Positions 43,136 through 51,190 of a DNA stretch of 64,000 bases are shown piece by piece; within the stretch, counting starts at the first letter, position 1, and every line of letters begins with the position of its first letter. The stretch lies in the NCBI RefSeq assembly GCF_001746415.1, contig NZ_MEHJ01000001.1:4354501-4418500 (forward strand). The letters run 5' to 3'. Under the pieces are notes generated by a model, which was given only the letters and a program-made list of their open reading frames with translations, made no database searches and was not told the DNA's origin. A program made the position numbers and the translations under genes. Origin of the DNA: Streptomyces agglomeratus. GTDB taxonomy: Bacteria; Actinomycetota; Actinomycetes; Streptomycetales; Streptomycetaceae.

Positions 43136-44106
43136 CAGGCGGATACCTCCGTGGCTTCTTCTGTGGCGTGCGTGGGGTCCGCAGCGTTTGTGGCGAGAAG
43201 GTCCCAGGCGAGGAGCCCCGCGCCCAGGCATCCGGCGGTGTCCCCGAGGGCCGCCGGAACGATCTGGGGCAGCTTCTGGAACGTGACGCGTTCCGCGACG
43301 GCCGCCCGCAGGGGTGTGAACAAGGTTTCCCCGGCCTCGGCGAGCCCGCCACCGATGATCAGCGTGCGCGGGTCCAGCAGGGTGAGAGCGGTGACGAGCC
43401 CGTCGGCGAGCGCGCCGATGGCGTCCAGCCACACCTCACGCGCCCGGGTGTCTCCCGCCTCCACGGCCTTGGCGCAGTCCGCGGCGTCGGCGTCCGGGTC
43501 ACCGCAGGCGGCCGCCCAGGCGGCGGACACGGCGGAGGCGGAGGCCAGGCGCTCCAGGCAGCCCCGCTGACCGCAGCCGCAGAGGACACCGCCGGGGCGT
43601 ACGACGATGTGGCCGATCTCGCCGGCGTAACCGTGGGCCCCGGACTCGATGACGCCGTTGATGCCGATGGCGCCGGCGATCCCCGTGCCGAGCGGTACGA
43701 ACAGGAAGCGGTCCGCGCCCCGGCCCGCGCCGATGCGGCCCTCGGCCAGCCCGCCGGTGCGGACGTCGTGGCCGAGCGCGACCGGCACGCCGTGCAGCTT
43801 CCGGCTGAGGAGATCGCGCATCGGTACGTCGCGCCAGCCCAGGTTGGCGGCGTACACCGCGATCCCGTTCCCGGCGTCGACGATGCCGGGCACGGCGACG
43901 CCCGCGGCGGAGGCGCTCTCGCCGTACGTGGCCTCCCCGTACGCGCGCAGTCCGGCCGCGAAGTCCATGATCGTCTCGACGACGGCGTCCGGCCCCCGCT
44001 CCCTGCCGGTGGCCCGGCGGGCCTCGTGCAACAGTGCGCCGTCCGCGCCGACCAGCGCGGCCTTCATCCCGGTGCCGCCCACATCGAGGGCGATGACGTG
44101 TTTCAC
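43135..44106 (-). CDS. nagK: N-acetylglucosamine kinase (ROK family)
   Basis: A 323-residue ROK-fold kinase phosphorylating GlcNAc. ATP motif ALDVGGTGMKAALVG at residues 6-20, catalytic Asp in ALGHDVRTGGLAEGRIGAG, and the zinc-binding motif CGCGQRGCLERL near residues 181-192. The absence of an N-terminal helix-turn-helix marks it as an enzyme, not a ROK repressor. GTG 44106 has no ribosome site; GAGACT ends six bases upstream, so it may be leaderless, with the dre site over the -35 position. Confidence 0.94.
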   Translation of the reverse strand: MKHVIALDVGGTGMKAALVGADGALLHEARRATGRERGPDAVVETIMDFAAGLRAYGEATYGESASAAGVAVPGIVDAGNGIAVYAANLGWRDVPMRDLLSRKLHGVPVALGHDVRTGGLAEGRIGAGRGADRFLFVPLGTGIAGAIGINGVIESGAHGYAGEIGHIVVRPGGVLCGCGQRGCLERLASASAVSAAWAAACGDPDADAADCAKAVEAGDTRAREVWLDAIGALADGLVTALTLLDPRTLIIGGGLAEAGETLFTPLRAAVAERVTFQKLPQIVPAALGDTAGCLGAGLLAWDLLATNAADPTHATEEATEVSA

Positions 44107-44133
44107 GGGAACAGTCTCGCGCGTGGACCATGG

Positions 44134-44149
44134 AAAGGTCTAGTCCACT
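44134..44149. promoter_or_regulatory. DasR-responsive element (dre) upstream of nagK-nagA
   Basis: AAAGGTCTAGTCCACT matches 13 of 16 positions of the dre consensus ACTGGTCTAGACCACT. It spans the expected -35 of nagK, so GlcN-6-P-relieved repression by the GntR-type DasR is predicted. Confidence 0.8.
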
Positions 44150-44243
44150 CGCGCACCCGCGCCGTTCGTCACTCCTTTCCGTACTTCTTCCCTCCCTGTT
44201 TCCCGCGAGCTTCCTGAGGGAGGTGTTGCACAAGTGAGACCGC

Positions 44244-44259
44244 ACTGGTGTAGACCTCA
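44244..44259. promoter_or_regulatory. DasR-responsive element (dre) upstream of the sugar-binding protein
   Basis: ACTGGTGTAGACCTCA matches 13 of 16 positions of the dre consensus. It is 83 bases before the GTG at 44327 and just ahead of a -10-like TAGGAG at 44270. Confidence 0.82.
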
Positions 44260-44326
44260 CAGCGCGCACTAGGAGAAAATCGCAGCTCATACGCATGTCG
44301 GACAAAGAAACAGGTGGGGAAGAGCT

Positions 44327-45589
44327 GTGCACCGGCGTCTTTTGGGTTTGACCGCGACAGTGGTGGCACTGGGCATGACAGTGGCCCTGTCGGGATGCGG
44401 CAGCTCCGGGGACGGGGATGTCACGCTCAAGTTCGTCGCGGCGGACTACGACCCTGAGGGCGGCGACAGCACCAAGCAGTACTGGGAGGGCGTGGCGACC
44501 GCGTTCGAGGCGGAGAACAAGGGCATCAAGGTCGACGTCTCCGTCTACGACTGGAAGGACGTCGACCGCGAGGTCGCCGAGATGGTCGAGGCGGGCGACG
44601 CCCCGGACATCGCCCAGATCGGCGCGTACGCCGACTACGCGGCCGAGGGCCGGCTCTACCCCGTCAACGACCTGCTCTCCATCCCCGTACAGGCCAACCT
44701 GCTCGCCCCGCTGGCCGAGGCGGGCGAGGTCGGGCGGATGGCGTACGGCATCCCCTTCGTCGCCAGCACCCGCCTGCTCTTCTACAACAAGACGCTCTTC
44801 ACCCAGGCCGGTCTCGAACCCCCCAAGTCGTGGGACGGGATCGAGAGCGCCGCCAAGGCGCTCAAGGAGCGCGGCGTGAAGTACCCGTTCGCGCTGCCGC
44901 TGGGCAAGGAAGAGGCCCAGGCCGAGACCATGATGTGGATGCTCAGCAACGGCGGCGGCTACACGGACTCGGTCGGTACGTACACGATCGACTCCCCGCA
45001 GAACGTCGAGGCGTTCGACTGGCTGAAGGACACCCTCGTCGGCGAGCAGCTGACCGGGCCCGTCGCCCCCGGCAAGCTCGACCGGAAGCCGGCCTTCACG
45101 GCGTTCGCGAACGGCGAGGTCGGCATGCTCAACGGTCACCCGTCCCTGCTCCAGCAGGCGGCCAAGAAGGGCGTCAAGGTCGGCATGGTGCCGCTGCCCG
45201 GGCCGGACGGCAAGGCGAGGTCGAGCATGGGCGTCGCCGACTGGATGATGGGCTTCAAGCAGAACGGTCACGGCCGGCAGATCGGCAAGTTCCTCGACTT
45301 CGCGTACAACGACGAGAACGTTCTGGAGTTCGCCGACCAGTACGACCTGCTGCCGGTGACGGTCTCCGCCTCCGAGACGATGGCCGAGGACCCGGCGCAC
45401 AAGGAGCTGTGGCCGTTCCTGGAGGCGCTGTCGGAATCGACGCTCTACCCGGTGGGCAAGACGTCGTGGGCGAAGGTCAGCGAGAACATCAAAAAGCAGA
45501 TCGGTGCGGTGGTCACGCCCAACGGCGACCCGACCGGGACACTGGGCGCGATCGGGCGCGAGGCGGCGGCGACGGAGAACGCGGAGTAG
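44327..45589 (+). CDS. Sugar-binding lipoprotein of an ABC importer
   Basis: A 420-residue family 1 extracellular solute-binding protein. Lipoprotein signal VVALGMTVALSGC with the lipid-modified Cys near residue 24. The mature protein has the MalE-like two-lobe pattern: LKFVAADYDPEGG, TAFEAENKGIKVDVSVYDW, APDIAQIGAYADYAAEGRLY, YGIPFVASTRLLFYNKTLF. No permease genes follow, so it is an orphan; a dre site and the nearby nag genes point to an amino sugar or chitosugar, with ATP supplied presumably by MsiK. GTG start follows GGGGAAGAG. Confidence 0.92.
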   Translation: MHRRLLGLTATVVALGMTVALSGCGSSGDGDVTLKFVAADYDPEGGDSTKQYWEGVATAFEAENKGIKVDVSVYDWKDVDREVAEMVEAGDAPDIAQIGAYADYAAEGRLYPVNDLLSIPVQANLLAPLAEAGEVGRMAYGIPFVASTRLLFYNKTLFTQAGLEPPKSWDGIESAAKALKERGVKYPFALPLGKEEAQAETMMWMLSNGGGYTDSVGTYTIDSPQNVEAFDWLKDTLVGEQLTGPVAPGKLDRKPAFTAFANGEVGMLNGHPSLLQQAAKKGVKVGMVPLPGPDGKARSSMGVADWMMGFKQNGHGRQIGKFLDFAYNDENVLEFADQYDLLPVTVSASETMAEDPAHKELWPFLEALSESTLYPVGKTSWAKVSENIKKQIGAVVTPNGDPTGTLGAIGREAAATENAE

Positions 45590-45622
45590 CGAGCAGCGGA
45601 GTGGCGGAGCGGGAGGCCGGGT

Positions 45623-45677
45623 GGGGGTTCCGGCCGCCGCCCTGGACCGCGCGGGGGTTCCGGGCGCCGCCCTAGAC
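45623..45677. repeat. 25-bp direct repeat, 30-bp period, carrying the DUF3263 promoter
   Basis: 45623-45647 and 45653-45677 both begin GGGGGTTCCGG and end CGCCGCCCT plus GGAC or AGAC; 23 of 25 positions agree. The second copy has TAGACT where the first has TGGACC, so one change created the -10 box. Confidence 0.7.
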
Positions 45678-45678
45678 T
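45673..45678 (+). promoter_or_regulatory. -10 hexamer of the DUF3263 gene
   Basis: TAGACT ends six bases before ATG 45685; no ribosome site, leaderless arrangement. Confidence 0.55.
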
Positions 45679-45684
45679 GCTCAT

Positions 45685-46059
45685 ATGCCTTACGCCCCGG
45701 ACGAGCCCGTCGAGCCCTCGGAGCCCTCCGAGTCCGGCGGGCCGTCCGTGTCCTCGGAGTCCCCCGCGTCCTCGGAGCCCGCCGAGCTCTCCGAGTCAGC
45801 CGAGCTGTCCGAGCCCGCCGAGCCCTCCGCGCGCTCCGGGCTTTCGGAGCGGGACCGGGCCGTCCTCGCCGTCGAGCGGCGGTCGTGGCCGGGGCCCGGC
45901 GCCAAGGAGCGGGCGGTCCGGGAGCAGCTCGGCATCTCGCCGACCCGGTACTACCAGCTCCTGAACGCCCTGCTGGACGATCCGCGCGCCGTCGCGCTCG
46001 ACCCCGTCACGGTCAACCGCCTCCGCCGGGTACGCGACGCCCGCCGCGAGCGCCGCTGA
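45685..46059 (+). CDS. DUF3263 (helix-turn-helix-like) protein
   Basis: A 124-residue protein. The first ~52 residues are Ser/Glu/Pro low complexity (EPSEPSESGG, SEPAELSESAELSEPAEPSA). The remainder is the DUF3263 domain: LSERDRAVLAVERRSWPGPG and AKERAVREQLGISPTRYYQL, then RLRRVRDARRERR. The middle looks like a winged or simple helix-turn-helix, so a DNA-binding role is likely but not known. DUF3263 proteins are short actinobacterial orphans. It is followed by otsB on the same strand after 108 bases, which suggests possible linkage with trehalose regulation. Confidence 0.85.
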   Translation: MPYAPDEPVEPSEPSESGGPSVSSESPASSEPAELSESAELSEPAEPSARSGLSERDRAVLAVERRSWPGPGAKERAVREQLGISPTRYYQLLNALLDDPRAVALDPVTVNRLRRVRDARRERR

Positions 46060-46153
46060 GCGAGTGGCCGGGCGGGCCGGGTCGGGCCGGACCGGGCGGG
46101 CCGGGCGGTCGCCCGCTTCCCGTCGCCCCGGTGCCGAGCAGGGCGTGCGCCGG

Positions 46154-46159
46154 TAGGGT
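46154..46159 (+). promoter_or_regulatory. -10 hexamer upstream of otsB
   Basis: TAGGGT ends eight bases before ATG 46168; a G-run (46161-46166) in between could also act as a close ribosome site. Confidence 0.4.
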
Positions 46160-46167
46160 CGGGGGGC

Positions 46168-47034
46168 ATGGCCAGCCAATCGCAACCGCACCCCCTGCCG
46201 ACCGAGTTCACGCCCGCGACGCCCGCCGGCCGCGACGGCCTCGCCGCGCTGCTGGCCGCACCTGACCGGGCCCTGATCGCCCTCGACTTCGACGGCACGC
46301 TCGCCGACATCGTCCCCGACCCGGAGCAGTCCCGCGCCCATCCCGGCGCCGTGGGGGCGCTCGCCGCACTCGCGCCGTACGTCGGCTCCATCGCCGTGAT
46401 CACCGGCCGGCCGGCCGGCGTCGCGGTCCGGTACGGCGGCTTCGCCGGAGTCGCCGGGCTCGAACACCTCGTCGTACTCGGCCACTACGGCGCCGAGCGC
46501 TGGGACGCCACGACCGGCACGGTCCGCGCCCCCGCCGCGCACCCCGGCGTGCAGGCGGCCCGCGCCGAACTGCCCGGTTTCCTCGACGGCATCGGCGCGT
46601 GGCGCGGTTCGTGGATCGAGGACAAGGGGCAGGCGGTCGCCGTGCACACGCGGCGCGCGGAGGACCCGGTGACGGCGTTCGAATCGTTGCGCGTGCCTCT
46701 ATCGGAGCTGGCCGCCCGTCACGGGCTGATCGTCGAACCGGGCCGTCTGGTACTGGAGTTGCGTCCGCCGGGCGTCGACAAGGGCGTGGCGCTCGCGGAG
46801 TACGTGCGTGAGGTCGGCGCGGGCTGCGTGCTGTACGCCGGGGACGACCTGGGTGACGTGGCGGCGTACTCGACGGTGGAGAAGCTGCGTACGGAGGGCG
46901 TGCCGGGTCTGCTGGTGTGCAGCGGCAGCGAGGTTCCGGCCCTCGCGGACCGTGCGGACCTGGTGGTGGAGGGCCCGTCGGGAGTCGTGGCCCTGCTGAA
47001 GTCCCTGTCCACAGTCGCCGGCAAGGCGGCCTGA
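46168..47034 (+). CDS. otsB: Trehalose-6-phosphate phosphatase
   Basis: A 288-residue HAD-superfamily phosphatase converting trehalose-6-P to trehalose. Motif I ALIALDFDGTLADIVPD near residues 31-47 with the nucleophile Asp, motif II IAVITGRPAG, and motif IV YAGDDLGDVAAY with the metal Asp pair near residues 226-229; RPPGVDKGVALAEY carries the motif III Lys. Convergent with otsA, so the two enzymes of the OtsAB route face each other across a terminator. Its substrate is made by the otsA product. Confidence 0.95.
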   Translation: MASQSQPHPLPTEFTPATPAGRDGLAALLAAPDRALIALDFDGTLADIVPDPEQSRAHPGAVGALAALAPYVGSIAVITGRPAGVAVRYGGFAGVAGLEHLVVLGHYGAERWDATTGTVRAPAAHPGVQAARAELPGFLDGIGAWRGSWIEDKGQAVAVHTRRAEDPVTAFESLRVPLSELAARHGLIVEPGRLVLELRPPGVDKGVALAEYVREVGAGCVLYAGDDLGDVAAYSTVEKLRTEGVPGLLVCSGSEVPALADRADLVVEGPSGVVALLKSLSTVAGKAA

Positions 47035-47089
47035 AGCGGGCAGGTCCGGCCCGTCCGGCGTTCGAGGACACGCCCGGAGGGAGTACGGG

Positions 47090-47113
47090 GGCCGGGGGGC
47101 ATTTCCCCCGGCC
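47090..47113. terminator. Terminator between otsB and otsA
   Basis: GGCCGGGGG (47090-47098) and CCCCCGGCC (47105-47113) over a six-base loop containing TTT. The preceding CCGGCGTTCGAGGAC (47056-47070) is a string that recurs between Streptomyces genes. Confidence 0.8.
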
Positions 47114-47123
47114 AGTCCCGAGG

Positions 47124-48539
47124 TCAGGCCCCCGTCGTCAGCGCCGAGAGCTGCGCCAGGAACCAGGCCGCCGGGGGCAGCGCCGTCGCCGCGGCGGACA
47201 GCCGCTTCGTGCGCTCCGCCCGCTCACCCGGCTCCATCACCAGCGCCGCGTGCAACGCGTCCGCCGTCGCACCGATGTCGTACGGGTTCACGACGATCGC
47301 GTCGCCGCCCAGCTCCTCGTACGCCCCCGCCTCCCGCGAAAGCACCAGCGCGCATCCCGCGTCGGACACCACCGGCACCTCCTTCGCCACGAGGTTCATG
47401 CCGTCCCTGATCGGGTTGACCAGCGCCACGTCGGCCATCCGGTACGCCGCCAGCGACCGGCCGAAGTCGTCGTCCAGCTCCATCAGCACCGGCTGCCAGT
47501 CGTCCGTCCCGTACTCCGCGTTGATCTCGTCCGCGAGCCGCCGCACCGCCGCCGTGTAGTCGCGATACACCTCCAGGTCCTGCCGTGACGGGTACGCGAA
47601 GGCGATGTGCACCACCTGCCCGCGCCACTCCGGCCGGTCCGCCAGCAGCCGGCGGTACGCGAGCAGGCCGCGGACGATGTTCTTGGAGAGCTCCGTACGG
47701 TCCACCCGGACGATCGTCCTGCGCCCGGCCCCGACCCGCTCCCGCAGCCGGACCATCCACTCGTTCACGTCCTCCTGGTGCGCCCGCTCCCGCAAAAACT
47801 CCGCGTCGGCGCCCAGACCATGCACCCCGACCGCCGTGCCCTCCAGCGCCTCGGCGCCCAGCACCTCCACCGCGCACGCCGCGAAGGCGTCGGCCCAGCG
47901 CCGGGTCAGGAACGCCACCCGGTCCGCGCCGAGCAGTCCCCGCAGGAGCTGCCGGGCGATGTCGTCGGGCAGCAGGCGGAAGTAGTCCACCGGCGCCCAC
48001 GGGGTGTGCGTGAAGTGGCCGATCCGCAGGTCGGGGCGCAGCTCGCGCAGCATGCCCGGCACCAGGCACAGGTGGTAGTCCTGCACCAGCACCGCCGCCC
48101 CGGGAGCGGCCTCCGACGCCAGCGCGTCGGCGAAGGCGCGGTTGTACGTCTCGTACGCCGCCCACTGCCGCCGGAACTCCGTGTCGAAGACCGGCTCCAG
48201 AGGCGTCTGGTAGAGCATGTGGTGGACGAACCACAGCACCGAGTTCGCGATGCCGTTGTACGCGTCCGCGTGCACCCCGGCGTCGATGTCGAGCATCCGG
48301 ACGCCCGCCGTGCCCTCCCCGCGCCGTACCGCTTCCCGGTCGCCGTCGCCGAGTGCCGCGCACACCCACAGCGAGGCGGTCTCCTCGCCGGCCCGCCCGA
48401 TCGCCGACAGCCCCGAGACCAGACCGCCCCCGCCCCGCTTGGCGGCGAGCGTGCCGTCCTCCAGGAGCGTGTACGAAACCGGGCCGCGGTTGGATGCGAC
48501 GAGGACCTGTGCGGCGTGCTCGGAGACCGTGGAGACCAT
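47124..48539 (-). CDS. otsA: Trehalose-6-phosphate synthase
   Basis: A 471-residue GT20 glycosyltransferase making trehalose-6-P from NDP-glucose and glucose-6-P. The N-terminal loop VASNRGPVSY and KRGGGGLVSGL bind nucleotide and sugar; WFVHHMLYQTP, VQDYHLCLVPGMLRELRPDL, and FTHTPWAP follow; VDRTELSKNIVRGLLAYRRL contains the conserved Arg and Lys, and VNPIRDGMNLVAKEV the C-terminal donor site. ATG 48539 has a -10 box TAGGTT seven bases upstream and no ribosome site. Products feed OtsB. Confidence 0.95.
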   Translation of the reverse strand: MVSTVSEHAAQVLVASNRGPVSYTLLEDGTLAAKRGGGGLVSGLSAIGRAGEETASLWVCAALGDGDREAVRRGEGTAGVRMLDIDAGVHADAYNGIANSVLWFVHHMLYQTPLEPVFDTEFRRQWAAYETYNRAFADALASEAAPGAAVLVQDYHLCLVPGMLRELRPDLRIGHFTHTPWAPVDYFRLLPDDIARQLLRGLLGADRVAFLTRRWADAFAACAVEVLGAEALEGTAVGVHGLGADAEFLRERAHQEDVNEWMVRLRERVGAGRRTIVRVDRTELSKNIVRGLLAYRRLLADRPEWRGQVVHIAFAYPSRQDLEVYRDYTAAVRRLADEINAEYGTDDWQPVLMELDDDFGRSLAAYRMADVALVNPIRDGMNLVAKEVPVVSDAGCALVLSREAGAYEELGGDAIVVNPYDIGATADALHAALVMEPGERAERTKRLSAAATALPPAAWFLAQLSALTTGA

Positions 48540-48546
48540 GTGGCGA

Positions 48547-48552
48547 AACCTA
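48547..48552 (-). promoter_or_regulatory. -10 hexamer of otsA
   Basis: TAGGTT on the minus strand ends seven bases before ATG 48539; leaderless arrangement. Confidence 0.5.
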
Positions 48553-48620
48553 GCCCGTACTGGAAGCCCTCAAACGTGCGTACGGACGTGCCATGGGCCA
48601 CCCCCGATCCGTGGCCCCGG

Positions 48621-49571
48621 TTACGCCGCCCGCCGCGCCGCGTACTCGGCGATCTCACGCATCGGCGGCCGCTCCTCCGTGTCCACCGCGTACGTCTTCG
48701 GTACGAACCCGCACCCGTCCACGCCCCGCTCGAACTGGGTCAGCGCCGGCCGCACCAGGGCGCCGCGCGAGAGCCGGAGGTGGGCCGTCCGGTAGATGGT
48801 GGCGGCCATCCGCCCGAGCGCCTGCCCGTCCTGGTGACGGTGCTTGCGTACGCCCACGTCCACCTGGGCCAGCGCGTCCAGGCCGACCGTGTGCAGCGAG
48901 TCCACGAGCAGGCCCAGCTCCACTCCGTAACCGACCGGGAAGGGCAGCCGCTCCAGGAGGGACCGCCGTACGGCGTACTCGCCGCCCAGCGGCTGTACGA
49001 ACCCGGCCAGCTGCGGCCAGTGCAGATTGAGCAGCGGGCGTGCCACCAATTCGGTGACGCGGCCTCCCTGACCAGTGGCTTCGCCCAGCGGCCGGTCATA
49101 CATCGCCTTGACGAAATGCACGTCGGGTTCGGTCAGCAGCGGCCCGACGATGCCCGACACGAACGAGGCGGAGAAGTCCTTCAGATCCGAGTCGATGAAG
49201 CACACGATGTCGCCGCTGGTCACGAGCAGTGACCGCCACAGCACCTCGCCCTTGCCGGGCAGGGCGGGTATGCGGGGCAGTACGGCGTCCCGGTGGACGA
49301 CCCGGGCTCCCGCCGCCGTCGCCACCTGGGCCGTACGGTCCTTCGAGCCCGAGTCCAGGACGACGAGCTCGTCCACGAGGGGCACGGCCTCCACCAGCTC
49401 GTGGCGTATCGCCGCCACGATGTCGCCGACCGTCTCCTCCTCGTCGAGGGCGGGCAGGACGACGCTGACGGTGAGGCCGCGCCCGGCCTTGGCCGCGACC
49501 AGCCGGTCCAGCGGCCGGTCGGCCGTGGACCAGGACCTCAGGTTCAGCCAGCGCTCCACCTCTTCCAGCAC
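48621..49571 (-). CDS. gpgS: Glucosyl-3-phosphoglycerate synthase
   Basis: A 316-residue GT81-type glycosyltransferase joining NDP-glucose to 3-phosphoglycerate, the first step to glucosylglycerate. The N-terminal sugar-nucleotide-binding motif VVLPALDEEETVGDIVAAI and LDSGSKDRTAQVATAAGARV are followed by the metal motif FIDSDLKDFSASFV near residue 125, then GGEYAVRRSLLERL. GTG 49571 has GGGAGAGG seven bases upstream. Near otsA/otsB it extends a compatible-solute cluster. No phosphatase for the product is seen next to it. Confidence 0.9.
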   Translation of the reverse strand: MLEEVERWLNLRSWSTADRPLDRLVAAKAGRGLTVSVVLPALDEEETVGDIVAAIRHELVEAVPLVDELVVLDSGSKDRTAQVATAAGARVVHRDAVLPRIPALPGKGEVLWRSLLVTSGDIVCFIDSDLKDFSASFVSGIVGPLLTEPDVHFVKAMYDRPLGEATGQGGRVTELVARPLLNLHWPQLAGFVQPLGGEYAVRRSLLERLPFPVGYGVELGLLVDSLHTVGLDALAQVDVGVRKHRHQDGQALGRMAATIYRTAHLRLSRGALVRPALTQFERGVDGCGFVPKTYAVDTEERPPMREIAEYAARRAA

Positions 49572-49749
49572 GGGCCTCTCCCTCGTCGGTGAGCCGCTTC
49601 CCGGCTCTCCAAGTGATCCATCTCGCGGTGCGGACGACTGGTTCAACCGTCCGGGGGTTCGGTTACAGTCTTGAACAACGCGGACGACCCTCGCATCTCG
49701 GGGGGTGCCGCGGAACAAACGCGCCGGGCCCAGACCCGGCGCCATAGCG

Positions 49750-49873
49750 CTCATCCAGAGGGACAGAGGGAACGGCCCGTTGAAGTCCCGGCAACCAGTC
49801 CGCCGACCGCGAGGTAACGGTGGGGACGGTGCCAATTCCGTCTCACGGCGAAACGCGCCGTGGGGAAGATGAG
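49750..49873 (+). ncRNA. SAM-I (S-box) riboswitch
   Basis: P1 CTCATC (49750-49755) pairs with GATGAG (49868-49873). Hallmarks are all present: AGAGGG, GGCCCGTTGAAGTCCCGGCA followed by ACC, GGTAACGGTGGGGACGGTGC followed by CAATTCC, then a P4 stem ACGGCGAAACGCGCCGT. It lies directly upstream of the threonine-synthase-like gene; the 3' strand of P1 runs into GAGGAG (49871-49876) of the translation start region, so SAM binding could hide the ribosome site. TACAGT at 49664-49669 may be the promoter -10. Confidence 0.95.
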
Positions 49874-49891
49874 GAGAAAGGGCCTCGCACC

Positions 49892-51190
49892 ATGGCTGTG
49901 CAGTCTGTTGAAGTTGATGCAAGCACCACGAATCCCCTGCCCGTAGACCTGGGCCCCGCCACCGCGCTTTCCTGCCGCGAGTGCGGAGAGCGATTCGAAC
50001 TCGGCCCGATCTTCGCCTGTTCCTCCTGTTTCGGTCCTCTTGAGGTCGCCTACGACCTCCCGCTCGGCGACGCCGATGCGCTGCGCAAGCAGATCGAGGC
50101 CGGACCGGACAACATCTGGCGGTACGCGCCGCTGCTGCCCGTGCCCGCCGACGTGGCCTCGAAGCCGAGCCTGAACCCGGGCTTCACCAAGCTGGTCAAG
50201 GCCGACAACCTGGCCCGTGAGCTGGGCGTCACCGGTGGTCTGTACGTCAAGGACGACTCCGGCAACCCGACGCACTCCTTCAAGGACCGTGTCGTCGCGA
50301 TCGCCGTCGAGGCCGCACGCGCGTTCGGCTTCACCACGCTTTCCTGCTCCTCCACCGGCAACCTCGCCGGCGCGGTCGGTGCCGCCGCCGCGCGGGCCGG
50401 TTTCCGCTCGTGCGTGTTCATCCCGCACGACCTGGAGCAGGGCAAGGTCGTCATGGCTTCGGTCTACGGCGGTGACCTCGTCGGCATCGAGGGCAACTAC
50501 GACGACGTGAACCGCTTCTGCTCGGAGCTGATCGGGGACCCGCTGGGCGAGGGATGGGGCTTCGTCAACGTCAACCTGCGCCCGTACTACGGCGAGGGCT
50601 CCAAGACCCTGGCGTACGAGATCTGCGAGCAGCTCGGCTGGGAGATCCCGGACCAGCTCGTCATCCCGATCGCCTCGGGCTCGCAGCTCACGAAGATCGA
50701 CAAGGGGCTGAAGGAGCTCATCGCCCTGGGTCTGGTCGAGGACAAGCCGTACAAGATCTTCGGCGCCCAGGCGGAGGGCTGCTCGCCGGTGTCGGCGGCC
50801 TTCAAGGCCGGGCACGACGTCGTACGGCCGCAGAAGCCGAACACGATCGCCAAGTCCCTCGCGATCGGCAACCCGGCCGACGGCCCGTACGTCCTGGACA
50901 TCGCCCGCCGTACGGGTGGCGCGGTCGAGGACGTCAACGACGAGCAGGTCGTGGAGTCGATCAAGCTGCTGGCCGAGACGGAGGGCATCTTCGCGGAGAC
51001 CGCGGGCGGCGTGACCGTCGGCGTGACGAAGAAGCTCATCGAGGCCGGGCTGCTCGACCCCTCCCTGACCACCGTCGTGCTCAACACGGGCGACGGCCTG
51101 AAGACCCTTGAGGCGGTGGCCCCGACCACGGGTCAGTCCGCCGTCATCCGCCCCAACCTGGACTCTTTCCGAGAGGCTGGCCTCGCATGA
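49892..51190 (+). CDS. thrC: Threonine-synthase-like PLP enzyme
   Basis: A 432-residue fold-type II PLP enzyme that aligns with threonine synthase (O-phosphohomoserine to threonine). The N-terminus has a zinc-ribbon-like pair LSCRECGERF and IFACSSCFGP (Cys28, 31, 43, 46). The PLP lysine is K131 in GNPTHSFKDRV and the phosphate-binding loop is SCSSTGNLAGA; the long actinobacterial type ends NTGDGLKTLEAVAP. No hom or thrB gene is adjacent, unlike the classical threonine operon. A SAM riboswitch precedes it, and a sulfur-carrier gene overlaps its stop. ATG 49892 is placed after GAGGAG/AAAGGG. The true product may be homocysteine rather than threonine; see findings. Confidence 0.9.
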   Translation: MAVQSVEVDASTTNPLPVDLGPATALSCRECGERFELGPIFACSSCFGPLEVAYDLPLGDADALRKQIEAGPDNIWRYAPLLPVPADVASKPSLNPGFTKLVKADNLARELGVTGGLYVKDDSGNPTHSFKDRVVAIAVEAARAFGFTTLSCSSTGNLAGAVGAAAARAGFRSCVFIPHDLEQGKVVMASVYGGDLVGIEGNYDDVNRFCSELIGDPLGEGWGFVNVNLRPYYGEGSKTLAYEICEQLGWEIPDQLVIPIASGSQLTKIDKGLKELIALGLVEDKPYKIFGAQAEGCSPVSAAFKAGHDVVRPQKPNTIAKSLAIGNPADGPYVLDIARRTGGAVEDVNDEQVVESIKLLAETEGIFAETAGGVTVGVTKKLIEAGLLDPSLTTVVLNTGDGLKTLEAVAPTTGQSAVIRPNLDSFREAGLA

